From Streptomyces carpinensis (GTDB lineage: Bacteria > Actinomycetota > Actinomycetes > Streptomycetales > Streptomycetaceae), in assembly GCF_002154505.1 (NCBI RefSeq), contig NZ_MUBM01000096.1, positions 1-64,000 of the forward strand: a stretch of 64,000 nt of DNA, written 5' to 3'. Both the position numbers and the translations under genes were made by a program. The notes under the pieces were generated by a model. It was not told the origin of the DNA, did no database searches, and saw only the letters and a list, made by a program, of their open reading frames with translations. Shown one piece after another: positions 47,417 through 56,281 of the stretch; position 1 is the first letter of the stretch, and each line of letters starts with the position of its first letter.

Positions 47417-48391
47417 ATGAGCGGCAAGAGCAACACCGTGAACACCGTCCTGGGCCCGGTGCCGGCCGAGGAGCTGGGCGTCGTTTCGGTCCACGAGGCG
47501 CTGTTGTCGGTGGTCCCGGGCGCGGAGTACGCCTTCGACGTCACCATCGACCGCGCCGAGATCTTCGAGACCCTCGCCGCGAAGCTGAAGGACTTCCGCG
47601 CCCACGGTGGTGGCACGATCGTCGACAGCACCGGCATGTTCCACGGCCGGGACGTCCGGCTGTACGAGACCCTCTCCCGCGCGACCGGCGTGCACATCGT
47701 CGCCTCGACGGGGCAGGGTCCGGAGGAGAAGCTCGGCGGCTACTTCCTCACGCCGCAGACCAACCCGCCGACGCCGTGGCCGGCGGAGAAGTTCGCCGAC
47801 CTCTTCACCAAGGAGGTCACCGAGGGCATGGTGGTCCCCCGTGTGGAGCGGCGCGGCGCCGCCGGACTGGTGGCCACCACCGCGACCCCCGAGGGGATGA
47901 CCGCGACCGACGAGAGCCTGTTCCGCGGCGCGGCCCGGACCGCCCTGAGCACCGGCGTCGCGGTCTCCCTCCGCTACGGGAGCGACGCGGTCCACGACCT
48001 CGACGTCGTCCTGGACGAGAAGCTCCCGGCCGACCGTGTCGTCGTCGGCGGTCTCGACCGCAAGGACGCCGTCGCCGCCGGTGCGCCCCTCGAGATCGTC
48101 CGCCGGGGCGCCTACGTCGCACTCGACCACGTCGGCGTCGAGGACGAGGCCCACATCACGGACGCCGAACGGGTCGCCCTGGTCGCCGACCTCGCGCGGG
48201 CCGGCTTCGGCGACCGGATCCTGCTCTCGAGCAACGCGATCGGGGTGGCCAAGGGGCACCCCGCGGCCGACCTGCCGTACAGCCACATCCTGACCACCTT
48301 CGTCCCGCTCCTGAAGGCACAGGGTCTCGGCGACGAGGACGTGCAGCGGATTCTCGTGCGGAACCCGCGCGTCCTGCTGTCGGTGCGCTGA
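47417..48391 (+). CDS. Phosphotriesterase-family protein lacking all metal ligands
   Basis: This 324-residue protein aligns end to end with the next gene product: both begin VNTVLGPVP and share the same spacing of blocks. Every metal-ligand position is changed. HxH is HEA (His26, Ala28), the bridging lysine region is GLVATTATPEG, the next histidine is lost in AVSLRYGSDA, the GH motif is VVGGLDRKD, and the final aspartate is asparagine in LLSSNAIG. It should not hold the two metals of the amidohydrolase fold. As the first gene of the operon it is well preserved and expressed, so it may be a partner subunit or a binding protein (inference). Confidence 0.82.
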   Translation: MSGKSNTVNTVLGPVPAEELGVVSVHEALLSVVPGAEYAFDVTIDRAEIFETLAAKLKDFRAHGGGTIVDSTGMFHGRDVRLYETLSRATGVHIVASTGQGPEEKLGGYFLTPQTNPPTPWPAEKFADLFTKEVTEGMVVPRVERRGAAGLVATTATPEGMTATDESLFRGAARTALSTGVAVSLRYGSDAVHDLDVVLDEKLPADRVVVGGLDRKDAVAAGAPLEIVRRGAYVALDHVGVEDEAHITDAERVALVADLARAGFGDRILLSSNAIGVAKGHPAADLPYSHILTTFVPLLKAQGLGDEDVQRILVRNPRVLLSVR

Positions 48392-48445
48392 GCGCGGCCG
48401 CATATCTGAGTCACCGTCAAATTCTTTTCCCCAAAGGTGAGTTCT

Positions 48446-49399
48446 GTGTCACGAGTGAACACCGTCCTGGGGCCGGTCCCCACCGAGGAGCTGGGGCTCG
48501 TGGCCGTCCACGAGCACATCGGCTACGGCATGCCCGGCTCCGAGCTGGACGCGAAGTGGTGGAAGGCCCCCGAGCAGCGGTACGAGGAGACCGTCCCGAA
48601 GCTGCGCAGGTTCCACGAGTACGGCGGAGGCACCTTCGTCGACGCGACCGGGATCTGCAACGGCCGTGACGTCGACCACTACAAGTCGCTGTCCGCCAGG
48701 ACCGGCGTCCACATCGTCGCCTGCACCGGCTTCGTCGGCGGCGACACCGCCCTGTGGCACTTCGCCAAGGCCGACGTGGACTACCTGACCCGGCAGTTCG
48801 TCCACGAGATCACCGTCGGCATCGGCGGCACCGGCAGCCTCGCCGGTGTCATCAAGGTCGGTGTGAGCCGCGGTGGCCGTATGACGGACCTGGACAAGCG
48901 CATCTACCGGGCCGCGGCCCGGGCCTCCCTCACCACGGGCGTGCCGATCCTCACCCACCTCGCCATCGACGCCGAGAACGCGGTCGCGATCTTCAACGAA
49001 GAGGGCCTGCCCCTGGACCGCGTGCTGTTCGGGCACGTCGACGACGGCGTGAACGCGGACAAGACGCGCGACGTCTGGATCGCGGAGCAGGGCGGTCGCA
49101 TCGGCTTCGACACCTTCGGCTACGAGACGGAACTGCCGGACCCGCCGTTCTGGGCCCGCCCCCGCAAGGAGCGGCTGGACCACTTCCTGAGGTTCATCGG
49201 CGACGGCCGGCTGGGGCAGGTCCTCGCCTCCGCAGACGCCAACTGCAGCCCGCTGGGCTGGCCCGGTGTGAAGGGCCACACCGTCAACTACATCTTCGAG
49301 GACCTCATCCCGGACCTCCGCGCAGCCGGCCTCGACGAGTCCGCGATCAAGACGATCTTCGTCGACAACCCCGCCGACTTCCTGACCATCCAGAAGTAG
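48446..49399 (+). CDS. Phosphotriesterase-family metal hydrolase (lactonase-like)
   Basis: This 317-residue amidohydrolase-fold protein has all binuclear ligands: VHEHI (His22, His24), the carbamylated lysine in AGVIKVGVSRG, His in PILTHLAID, His in LFGHVDDG and Asp in ASADANCS. Members hydrolyse lactones, phosphotriesters or related esters. The GTG at 48446 follows AAAGGTGA; a GTG at 48437 is in frame. It lies 54 bases after its metal-less paralogue and 11 bases before the FAD monooxygenase gene, whose product could form a lactone or ester for it. Confidence 0.87.
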   Translation: MSRVNTVLGPVPTEELGLVAVHEHIGYGMPGSELDAKWWKAPEQRYEETVPKLRRFHEYGGGTFVDATGICNGRDVDHYKSLSARTGVHIVACTGFVGGDTALWHFAKADVDYLTRQFVHEITVGIGGTGSLAGVIKVGVSRGGRMTDLDKRIYRAAARASLTTGVPILTHLAIDAENAVAIFNEEGLPLDRVLFGHVDDGVNADKTRDVWIAEQGGRIGFDTFGYETELPDPPFWARPRKERLDHFLRFIGDGRLGQVLASADANCSPLGWPGVKGHTVNYIFEDLIPDLRAAGLDESAIKTIFVDNPADFLTIQK

Positions 49400-49410
49400 A
49401 GAGAACCACC

Positions 49411-50532
49411 ATGCAGCCATCGGACCTGAAGAAACTGAAGATCGCCGTCGTCGGGGCGGGGTACGGCGGGGCGGCGGCGGCCAAGGCCCTGAGCCTGCTC
49501 GGTGCCCACGTCGACGTCTACGAGCAGGCGAACCGGATCCGCGAGGTCGGCGCCGGCATCGGGCTGCGTCCCTCCACCATGAACCGGTTCCGCCAGTGGG
49601 GGATCTTCGACGCGATCGCGAAGGTGAGCTCGCCGAGCGACTACTTCGAGATCCTCACGGCCACCGCCGAACCGATCATGAAGGAGACGTGGCCGGGCGT
49701 CCACGACTTCGCCGAGGAGACCAAGACCCATCTGATCCACCGCGGGGACTTCATCGAAGTGCTCCTGGGCGTACTCCCCGAGGGCATGGTGCACCTCGGC
49801 CACAGGCTGGAGGGCATCCAGGACAAGGGTGACCGCTCCGTCCTGACCTTCGCGGGCGGCAGGAGGGCCGAGGCCGACCTGGTCGTCGGTGCCGACGGCA
49901 TCAGGTCGGTGGTGCGCCGGCTGCTGTTCAGCGACAAGGACCCGGTGTTCTCGGGCGAGCACGCCTACCGCGCGGTGATCTCCGTCGACGACGCCCACGG
50001 GATGGTCACCGACGACAACCTGCGGATGTACATCGGCCGGGGCACGAAGGTCTACCTGCTGCCGCTGCGCCACCGGGGCCAGGTGTCCTTCGACATCACC
50101 GCCCTGTGCCCGGACGGCACCTGGGCACCTGAGGTCTCCAAGGACGACCTCCTGGCCACGGTGGAGGGCTTCGACGAGCGCCTCGTGGACATCACGCGCG
50201 GCCTGGACATGGACACCGTGAACATCCGCGCGGTCTACGACATCGACCCGGTCGGCACGTGGCATTCGGACTCCGTCGTCCTCGTCGGCGACGCGGCCCA
50301 CTCGATGCTGCACCACCAGGGCCAGGGCGCCAACTCGGCCATCGAGGACGCCGGAGCGCTCGCCGACGCCCTGCGGCGGGCGGACTCCCCGAAGGAGGCG
50401 CTCGCCCTGTACCAGTCCACCCGCAAACCCGTGACCGACGAGCTGCAGCGCATCTCGCGCCAGGGGTGGACCGAGGAAGAGATCGATGACGTCTTCCCCG
50501 GTCAGAAGCCCGCCGCCGCCCCGCAGGAGTGA
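49411..50532 (+). CDS. FAD-dependent aromatic-ring-type monooxygenase
   Basis: This 373-residue group A flavoprotein monooxygenase has IAVVGAGYGGAAAAKALSLLG, the DG motif VGADGIRSVVRR and the GD motif VLVGDAAHSMLHHQGQGANSAIEDA. It resembles salicylate or 6-hydroxynicotinate hydroxylases. The substrate is not evident, but its operon of hydrolases suggests hydroxylation before ring or ester cleavage. It is clearly distinct from the 3-hydroxybenzoate enzyme at 44.4 kb. Confidence 0.87.
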   Translation: MQPSDLKKLKIAVVGAGYGGAAAAKALSLLGAHVDVYEQANRIREVGAGIGLRPSTMNRFRQWGIFDAIAKVSSPSDYFEILTATAEPIMKETWPGVHDFAEETKTHLIHRGDFIEVLLGVLPEGMVHLGHRLEGIQDKGDRSVLTFAGGRRAEADLVVGADGIRSVVRRLLFSDKDPVFSGEHAYRAVISVDDAHGMVTDDNLRMYIGRGTKVYLLPLRHRGQVSFDITALCPDGTWAPEVSKDDLLATVEGFDERLVDITRGLDMDTVNIRAVYDIDPVGTWHSDSVVLVGDAAHSMLHHQGQGANSAIEDAGALADALRRADSPKEALALYQSTRKPVTDELQRISRQGWTEEEIDDVFPGQKPAAAPQE

Positions 50533-50536
50533 TGTC

Positions 50537-51460
50537 ATGCCGTTGCACCCCGAGATAGCCAAGGTCCTCGCCACCCTGCCGGCCCCGCCCGAAGGTCCGC
50601 TCGACCCGGTCGCCCTGCGCGCCGCGGACGAGGCGCAGGTCGCTCCCCCCGAGGAGCGCCTGCCGCTCCACGCGGTCGAGGACCTGACCGCGAGGACGGC
50701 GGCCGGCGAGGTACCGGTACGGATCTACACGCCGGCCGAGGCCGACAGCCACGGCCTGCTCGTCTACTTCCACGGCGGCGCGTTCTTCCTCGGCAGCCTG
50801 GAGACGCACGACCACGTCGCCCGCTCGCTGGCCGAGGAGACGGGCCTCAAGGTCGTCTCGGCCGGCTACCGCCTGGCGCCCGAGCACGCCTTCCCGGCCG
50901 GCCTCGACGACGCCTACGCGGTCGTGCGCTGGGCCGCCGAGGAGGGCGCGGGCCTGGGCTGGGACGGCGAGACCCTCGCCGTCGCCGGCGACAGCTCCGG
51001 TGGCACCTTCGCCGCCGCGGTCGCGGCCAAGGCGCACGACGACGGCTTCCACCGGATCACGCACCAGCTCCTCTACTACCCCTCCCTCGACCTGGACTTC
51101 GACGTCGACCGCTATGCCTCGCTGCGGGAGAACGCCGTGGGCTACGGCCTGGAGACGGCCGGGCTGAAGCCCTTCAACGCCTTCTACACCGACAGCGGAG
51201 CCGATCCCGCGGACCCGCTCGTCTCGCCGATCAAGCGGGCGGACCTCACCGGGCTGCCCCCGGCCCTCATCGTCACCGGCGAGTACGACCCGCTGCGCGA
51301 CGAGGGCGAGCTCTACGGCCGGCGGCTGCGGGAGGCCGGCGTGGAGGCGACGGTGAGCCGGTACGAGGGTGCGGGCCACGGATTCGTCCAGCACTTCTCC
51401 TGGATCCCGGAGTACCACAGGGTCTTCGCCGAGACCCGCGACTTCCTCGCCCGCCGCTGA
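50537..51460 (+). CDS. Alpha/beta hydrolase, hormone-sensitive-lipase type esterase
   Basis: This 307-residue esterase has the oxyanion motif YFHGGAFFLG, nucleophile GDSSGGT, and the acid and histidine in GEYDPLRDEG and GAGHGFVQ, all four diagnostic of the HSL family. The ATG has AGGAG 8 bases upstream. It is a cytoplasmic carboxylesterase in the same operon as two phosphotriesterase-like proteins, an MBL hydrolase and a CocE-type hydrolase. Confidence 0.88.
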   Translation: MPLHPEIAKVLATLPAPPEGPLDPVALRAADEAQVAPPEERLPLHAVEDLTARTAAGEVPVRIYTPAEADSHGLLVYFHGGAFFLGSLETHDHVARSLAEETGLKVVSAGYRLAPEHAFPAGLDDAYAVVRWAAEEGAGLGWDGETLAVAGDSSGGTFAAAVAAKAHDDGFHRITHQLLYYPSLDLDFDVDRYASLRENAVGYGLETAGLKPFNAFYTDSGADPADPLVSPIKRADLTGLPPALIVTGEYDPLRDEGELYGRRLREAGVEATVSRYEGAGHGFVQHFSWIPEYHRVFAETRDFLARR

Positions 51461-51497
51461 ACGGGCGGATGGAGCACACGAGTTCGGAAAGCACGCC

Positions 51498-52439
51498 ATG
51501 ACACACGAAGTCACCGTCCATCCCCTGGTCTCGCCGTGGGGCCGGTTCGGTCTCTACAGTTTCTTCATCGACGCGCCCGAGCCGGCCGTCGTCGACACCG
51601 GGATCGCCTCCTCGCCCGCCGAGGGGATGGCTCCCGCGCTCGCGGCGATCGGGCGCCGCATCGAGGACGTGCGCTGGATCCTCCTGACGCACGGTCACAT
51701 CGACCACATCGGCGGGGCGTACGCGCTCCGGGAGCTCACCGGCGGGCGCGCACAGGTGGTGATCCACGAGGCCGACGCACCGATGCTCCGCTCGCGGCGG
51801 GCCCACGTGGAGGAGTACCTAGCCGGACGGGGCCGGTACCTGGGCGACCCCGAGGGCGAGGCGAAGGTGACGGCAGCCACGAACGCCGTCATCTCCGGCG
51901 AGATGGAACCCTCCGTGCTCGTCAAGGGCGGTGAGGCCATCTCCCTGGGCGGCGACGTCACCGTCTCGGTGCACTCGATCCCGGGCCACACACCCGGCTC
52001 GGTCGCCTACGTCGTCGACGGCCGGGGCGCGGTGTTCACCGGCGACGCCGTGCAGGTCCACGGGGCCGCCAACGGCTTCCCCGGCTACACGGACCCGGTC
52101 GCCTACCGCACCAGCCTGGAGTACCTGCGCGACGAGATCCGTCCGCGGCACCTGTACCTCGGCCACCCCTACCGCCGCGCCGACGGCACGCCGTACGGCG
52201 TCGAACTCGACGCCGCCCAGGCCCAGGAGGCCATCGCCCAGAGCCTCGCGGCCGAGGGCCGCGTCACCGAGGCCGCCTGCGGCTGCCTGCGGGCCGGCCT
52301 CCAGGAGACGGATTCGCCGTACTCCCCGTTCGCCCGCGCCGCCGAGGAGCTCGGCTACGCCGGCGACCCCACGCTCGAGCCGTCGCCGTTCTTCACCTCG
52401 ATGCACGGCTACCGCGAGCACCTCGACCAGAACGCGTGA
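51498..52439 (+). CDS. MBL-fold metallohydrolase
   Basis: This 313-residue metallo-beta-lactamase-fold enzyme has the zinc motif LTHGHIDHIGG, a downstream histidine in SIPGHTPGSVAY, the aspartate in VFTGDAVQVHG and a final histidine in YLGHPYRR. The family includes lactonases, glyoxalase II and related thioesterases. The C-terminal 80 residues are helical and not part of the core fold. Its co-transcription with an esterase and a phosphotriesterase-like lactonase points to a pathway with cyclic ester or thioester intermediates. Confidence 0.85.
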   Translation: MTHEVTVHPLVSPWGRFGLYSFFIDAPEPAVVDTGIASSPAEGMAPALAAIGRRIEDVRWILLTHGHIDHIGGAYALRELTGGRAQVVIHEADAPMLRSRRAHVEEYLAGRGRYLGDPEGEAKVTAATNAVISGEMEPSVLVKGGEAISLGGDVTVSVHSIPGHTPGSVAYVVDGRGAVFTGDAVQVHGAANGFPGYTDPVAYRTSLEYLRDEIRPRHLYLGHPYRRADGTPYGVELDAAQAQEAIAQSLAAEGRVTEAACGCLRAGLQETDSPYSPFARAAEELGYAGDPTLEPSPFFTSMHGYREHLDQNA

Positions 52440-52458
52440 CACAGGAGTTCCGCACTCA

Positions 52459-54198
52459 ATGACCGACATCAAGACGCTTCAGGCGGGTGAACAGACGATC
52501 TCCGTCCGCAAGGACCTGCGGGTGCCGATGCGGGACGGTGTCACGCTGGCAGCCGACGCCTACAGCGGCACGGACGACACGCCGCGGCCCGCACTGGTCG
52601 CCCTGAGCCCGTACGGCAAGGAGCTGCAGGCCCTCGCGCTCACGACACCGCCGCAGCGCCGCCCCAGCCCGATGTGGGACGGCTGCATCGAGGCGGGCGA
52701 CATCGCGCGCGGCGTCAGGGAGGGCTACGTCCATGTCATCGGCGACCTGCGCGGCTCCGGTGCCTCCGAGGGCGAGCACATCGGAAACTACAACGCCGGT
52801 GGTGTCTCGCTCGGCCAGGACGCGTACGACTTCATCGAGTGGGTCGCGGCGCAGCCGTGGTGCGACGGGAAGGTCGGCATGATCGGCATCTCCTACTTCG
52901 GCTCGATGCAGGTGCTGGCAGCGGCCGAGCGGCCGCCGAGTCTCAAGGCCGTCTTCGTCAGCGGCGGTCACTACGACTTCTACGAGACCACCTACCACGG
53001 CGGCGTCATGTGGTTCATGCCGCGCGCCGCCCGCGAGGGCCGCGGCGGCGACTCCGGCTGGGCGTTCACCGACAGGGTCAAGTCCCGCATGCTCGAGACC
53101 CATTCCCCCGAGGAGATCAGGGAGAAGGTCGCCGAGCGCCTGCGGGACCCGGACGTGGCCGCCTGGCCGAACCTGGTCCACGTGCTGAACTACCCGAAGA
53201 ACCACGAGGCCTGGTTCGACATCGTGATGAACGAGGTCGACGGCGAGTGGTACGAGGAGCGCAACCCCGTCACGCTGGCCCCGAACATCGACATCCCGGT
53301 CTGGCTGCAGATCGACCAGGGCCGCGGCTGGACGATGGACGGCACGATCGAGCTCTTCAACAGGCTCAAGGGCCCCAAGAAGCTGGACATCGGCCCCTAC
53401 CCGCCCATGCAGTCGCGCCCCTTCATCGAAGAGCACGACAAGATGTTCCGGTGGTACGACTACTGGATCAAGGGCATCGACAACGGGGTGATGGACGAGC
53501 CTGCCGTCACGGTCTTCGTCGAGGGCACCCGTGAGCAGGTGACCGGTGGTCAGTGGCCGCCGAAGGACGTGGGGCACAGGTCCCTGTACCTGCGTCCGCG
53601 GCGCAAGCTGTCCTTCGAACCCGAGCTCATGGGCGCGCAGTACGCCGCCCCGGACGGTTTCTACCAGGCGCCGCTCACCGTCACCGACAAGGTGGAGACG
53701 CTGAGCTGGTCGACCGAGCCGTTCGAGGAGAACACGGAACTGATCGGCACCGGTGCCGCGCACCTGTTCGCGGAGATCGACCAGGAGGACACCAACTTCA
53801 TCCTGCGCCTGTGGGACCAGGCTCCAGGCGGCGGCCGACAGCTGATCACCACCGGCTACCTCAAGGCCTCCCACCGAGAGCTGGACGAGGAGCGCACCAC
53901 CGAGGGCGACCCGTACCACCCGCACACCCGCGCCGTGCCCGTGGAGCCCGGGAAGATCGAGGAGTACGTGCTGCGCCTCTACCCCTTCGCGGCCACGTTC
54001 CGCCCCGGTCACCGCCTGGTGGCGGAACTGTCCAACGACGAGCCGCCGGCCGACGAGCACAACGCCCTGCTGCCGCCGGACGCCTTCCACCTGCCGGTGG
54101 GCCGCCCCGTGACCCACAAGATCTACCGCGACGCCGCACACCCCTCCCGACTCGTGCTGCCGTTCACGACGGTCATGGCGACAGAAGCGACCCGGTAG
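52459..54198 (+). CDS. CocE/NonD (X-Pro dipeptidyl-peptidase S15 type) hydrolase with altered triad
   Basis: This 579-residue protein has the CocE layout. An alpha/beta hydrolase domain contains VIGDLRGSGASEGEH and the nucleophile elbow GMIGISYFGS; a helical cap and a C-terminal jelly roll (AHLFAEIDQEDTNFILRLWD) follow. Where the family carries the acid (GGWYD) this protein has QIDQGRGWTMDG, and where it carries the histidine (GPWxHG) it has GPYPPMQS. Two of three triad residues therefore seem absent. It may use other residues or be inactive. It is the last gene of the operon (AGGAG before the ATG). Confidence 0.83.
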   Translation: MTDIKTLQAGEQTISVRKDLRVPMRDGVTLAADAYSGTDDTPRPALVALSPYGKELQALALTTPPQRRPSPMWDGCIEAGDIARGVREGYVHVIGDLRGSGASEGEHIGNYNAGGVSLGQDAYDFIEWVAAQPWCDGKVGMIGISYFGSMQVLAAAERPPSLKAVFVSGGHYDFYETTYHGGVMWFMPRAAREGRGGDSGWAFTDRVKSRMLETHSPEEIREKVAERLRDPDVAAWPNLVHVLNYPKNHEAWFDIVMNEVDGEWYEERNPVTLAPNIDIPVWLQIDQGRGWTMDGTIELFNRLKGPKKLDIGPYPPMQSRPFIEEHDKMFRWYDYWIKGIDNGVMDEPAVTVFVEGTREQVTGGQWPPKDVGHRSLYLRPRRKLSFEPELMGAQYAAPDGFYQAPLTVTDKVETLSWSTEPFEENTELIGTGAAHLFAEIDQEDTNFILRLWDQAPGGGRQLITTGYLKASHRELDEERTTEGDPYHPHTRAVPVEPGKIEEYVLRLYPFAATFRPGHRLVAELSNDEPPADEHNALLPPDAFHLPVGRPVTHKIYRDAAHPSRLVLPFTTVMATEATR

Positions 54199-54377
54199 GG
54201 CTCTGCGCGCCACCAGGGGGAGATCGGAGGGCGGCGCCTGACGCGGCCGTCATGACGCCGCCCGGAGACCGCCGGGCTGAACGCGGGGCCCCGGCTGCTT
54301 CGGTTCGCCGCGGCGGCCTCAGTGCTGCGAGGGTGCCCGTCAGCGTGGTGGAGGGGGCGTCGTGGTGAGTCGGTTCG

Positions 54378-55025
54378 TCACCGCCCGCCCTCTTCGCCCT
54401 CGGCCGCCGTCCTGGCCTCGGCGGCGCGCAGCATCGTCGCGATCCCTGTGAAGCCGCGGCGTTCGGCGTGGGTTCGGGCCGTGACGCCGTCGGTGTCCGG
54501 CAGCAGTGGGTCGGCACCCGCAGCGAGCAGGGTCTCCACCACCTCCTGGTGGGTACGTCCGCCGTCGCCGAGGATCACCGCCTCCAGCAGGGCCGTCCAG
54601 CCCAGCCGGTTGACGTGGTCGACGTCGATGCCGGTCTCCGCCAGCACGGCCCGTACGTAACTCACATGGCCGCGCTCGCTCGCCGGGATCACCGACACCC
54701 CGCCGAACCGGTTGGTCAGCGTCAGGTCCGGACCGCCGGGCAGCAGCACGCGCATCATCGCCACGCTGCCGGTGACCCCGGTGACCAGCCACGGGCTGTC
54801 CTCCCGGGCATCCTGTGCGTTCACGTCCGCGCCCGCGGCGACGAGGGCCCGGGCCGCCTCGACCCGGTCGGCGAGGGCGGCGCGCAGCAGAGGCGTACGG
54901 CCGTCGGGGTCGCGCGCCTCCAGGTCCGCGCCGTCGGACAGGGCCGCGTGCACCGCGTCGACGTCGCCGCGGTGTGCGGCGTCCAACAGGGCGTGGTCGG
55001 CCGGGGAAGGTGCTCTCCTGGTCAC
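54378..55025 (-). CDS. Ankyrin-repeat protein
   Basis: This 215-residue soluble protein is built of about five ankyrin repeats (ALLDAAHRGDVDAVHAALSDGADLEARD, then GRTPLLRAALADRVEAARALVAAGADVNAQD, and so on). It should mediate protein-protein contact. The GTG at 55025 has GGAGGAG 6 bases upstream and was preferred over a longer ATG form. No partner is evident. Confidence 0.85.
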   Translation of the reverse strand: MTRRAPSPADHALLDAAHRGDVDAVHAALSDGADLEARDPDGRTPLLRAALADRVEAARALVAAGADVNAQDAREDSPWLVTGVTGSVAMMRVLLPGGPDLTLTNRFGGVSVIPASERGHVSYVRAVLAETGIDVDHVNRLGWTALLEAVILGDGGRTHQEVVETLLAAGADPLLPDTDGVTARTHAERRGFTGIATMLRAAEARTAAEGEEGGR

Positions 55026-55190
55026 GACGTAACTCCTCCACAAGGTGACAACGGGCAGCAGGAACGGCCGGCGGGGTGCGGACGGGGGAGGCCCGCACGC
55101 CGCCGGTGCCGAAGCGGTCCGCCCCGTCAGGATGACGCTCACTCGGTCCGCCCGGTCAGGATGGCGCTCACTCGGGGGGCCGGTGCGGTG

Positions 55191-55775
55191 TCAGCGGCCG
55201 GTGCCGAGGGCCGCGACGCCGGCCTGGGCGAACTTCTCGTCCAGGTCGCCGGAGGGCGCGCCCGCGACGCCGACGCCCGCGATCGGGGCGTTGTCGTACG
55301 CGACCGGGGCGCCGCCCGCCAGGAACAGGGTGCCCGGGATGTCCTTCAGGGTCGGTGCGGACTCCAGGCGCTTGGTCAGCTGGGAGGTGGGGGCGTTCCA
55401 GGCGACGGCGGTGTACGCCTTCTTGATCGCGGACTCGTAGGCCTGCGGGCCGGCGCCGTCTCCGCGCAGGGTGACGATCGTGTTGCCGTTGCGGTCCACC
55501 ACCGCGACGCTCACCCGCTGGCCCTCCTTCCGGGCGGCCTTCAGCGCGGCCTGCGCGGCATCGTTGGCGGCCTCGATCGTGAGGTGGTCGGTGGTGGTCG
55601 TGGCCTTGCCCTTCACCGCTGCCACGGCGGCGGCCGGAGCGGCGGCCGGGGTCTCGGCCACGGTGTCGGCGGAGGCGGACACCGCGCCGATCACCCCGGC
55701 CCCGACCGCCGCCAGGGCCGCGGCGGAGGTGACGACCTTGGCGCGCGTGGAGAACTTCCTGGCCTTGTGCTGCAT
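55191..55775 (-). CDS. hbpS: HbpS-like extracellular haem-binding protein (GlcG family)
   Basis: This 194-residue protein has a signal peptide (MQHKARKFSTRAKVV, hydrophobic AAALAAVGAGVIGAVSASA). A GlcG/HbpS domain follows (LTIEAANDAAQAALKAARKEGQRVSVAVVDRNGN ... PTLKDIPGTLFLAGGAPVAYDNAPIAGVGVAGA). HbpS binds haem outside the cell and, in S. reticuli, signals redox stress to the SenS-SenR two-component system. No two-component genes adjoin it here. The ATG at 55775 was chosen; a TTG at 55784 is in frame. Confidence 0.85.
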   Translation of the reverse strand: MQHKARKFSTRAKVVTSAAALAAVGAGVIGAVSASADTVAETPAAAPAAAVAAVKGKATTTTDHLTIEAANDAAQAALKAARKEGQRVSVAVVDRNGNTIVTLRGDGAGPQAYESAIKKAYTAVAWNAPTSQLTKRLESAPTLKDIPGTLFLAGGAPVAYDNAPIAGVGVAGAPSGDLDEKFAQAGVAALGTGR

Positions 55776-56281
55776 TGCGGGCAACTCCCTGTCGTGTCGC
55801 GTCGACGTGCGCTTGTCGCGCCGTGTCTCCAGCCTCCCGTCGAATCCACCGCCCTCCCGTCGGCGTTCCGGCTCGTACCGGGGACCGGGACGGCTGACGG
55901 CCGGGTCAGCCGATCGGATGACCCGCGTACCGGCGAGCTCTGCTAGGCGCCGGCCGCGCGGGGCCGGAAGACCGCCGTCGGCGGCACGCCCACACCGGCG
56001 ACGACTTCGGCGACTTCAGGGGCATGGAAGCCCGTCGAAGAGCGTCGGAGGATTGACCGAATCTTTCGATATTCTGAGCGCTTGATTTGATCAAGAATCG
56101 ACCGGCTTCGGTTGCCTGCCCTGAATCAGGGTTGACGGAAAGGTCATTCACCTGGGGAAATAGTTCTCCAGCCGCCCCAAGAGCTTCGCGAAGCTTTCGA
56201 AATAATTACCGAAACCGTTGACAGTTGTCAGGGGCAGGTCAACACTCGGTCGACGTCACCTCACGAGGAGGGAGCACGCAC
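55776..56281. promoter_or_regulatory. Divergent upstream region of hbpS-like and xylanase genes
   Basis: This 506-base region has no gene. Near the xylanase it holds a perfect 14-bp palindrome AGCTTCGCGAAGCT (56182-56195) that runs into TTTCGAAA (56195-56202). A TTGACA (56218-56223) follows, itself inside TGACAGTTGTCA. TTCG/CGAA palindromes resemble sites described for the xylan-utilisation repressor BxlR in streptomycetes (from memory). No clear -10 element is seen. Confidence 0.5.

Noticed and set aside
54199..54377. Possible short gene after the CocE-type hydrolase
   Set aside because: The forward frame is only the run-on of a shadow frame; there is no start with a ribosome site.
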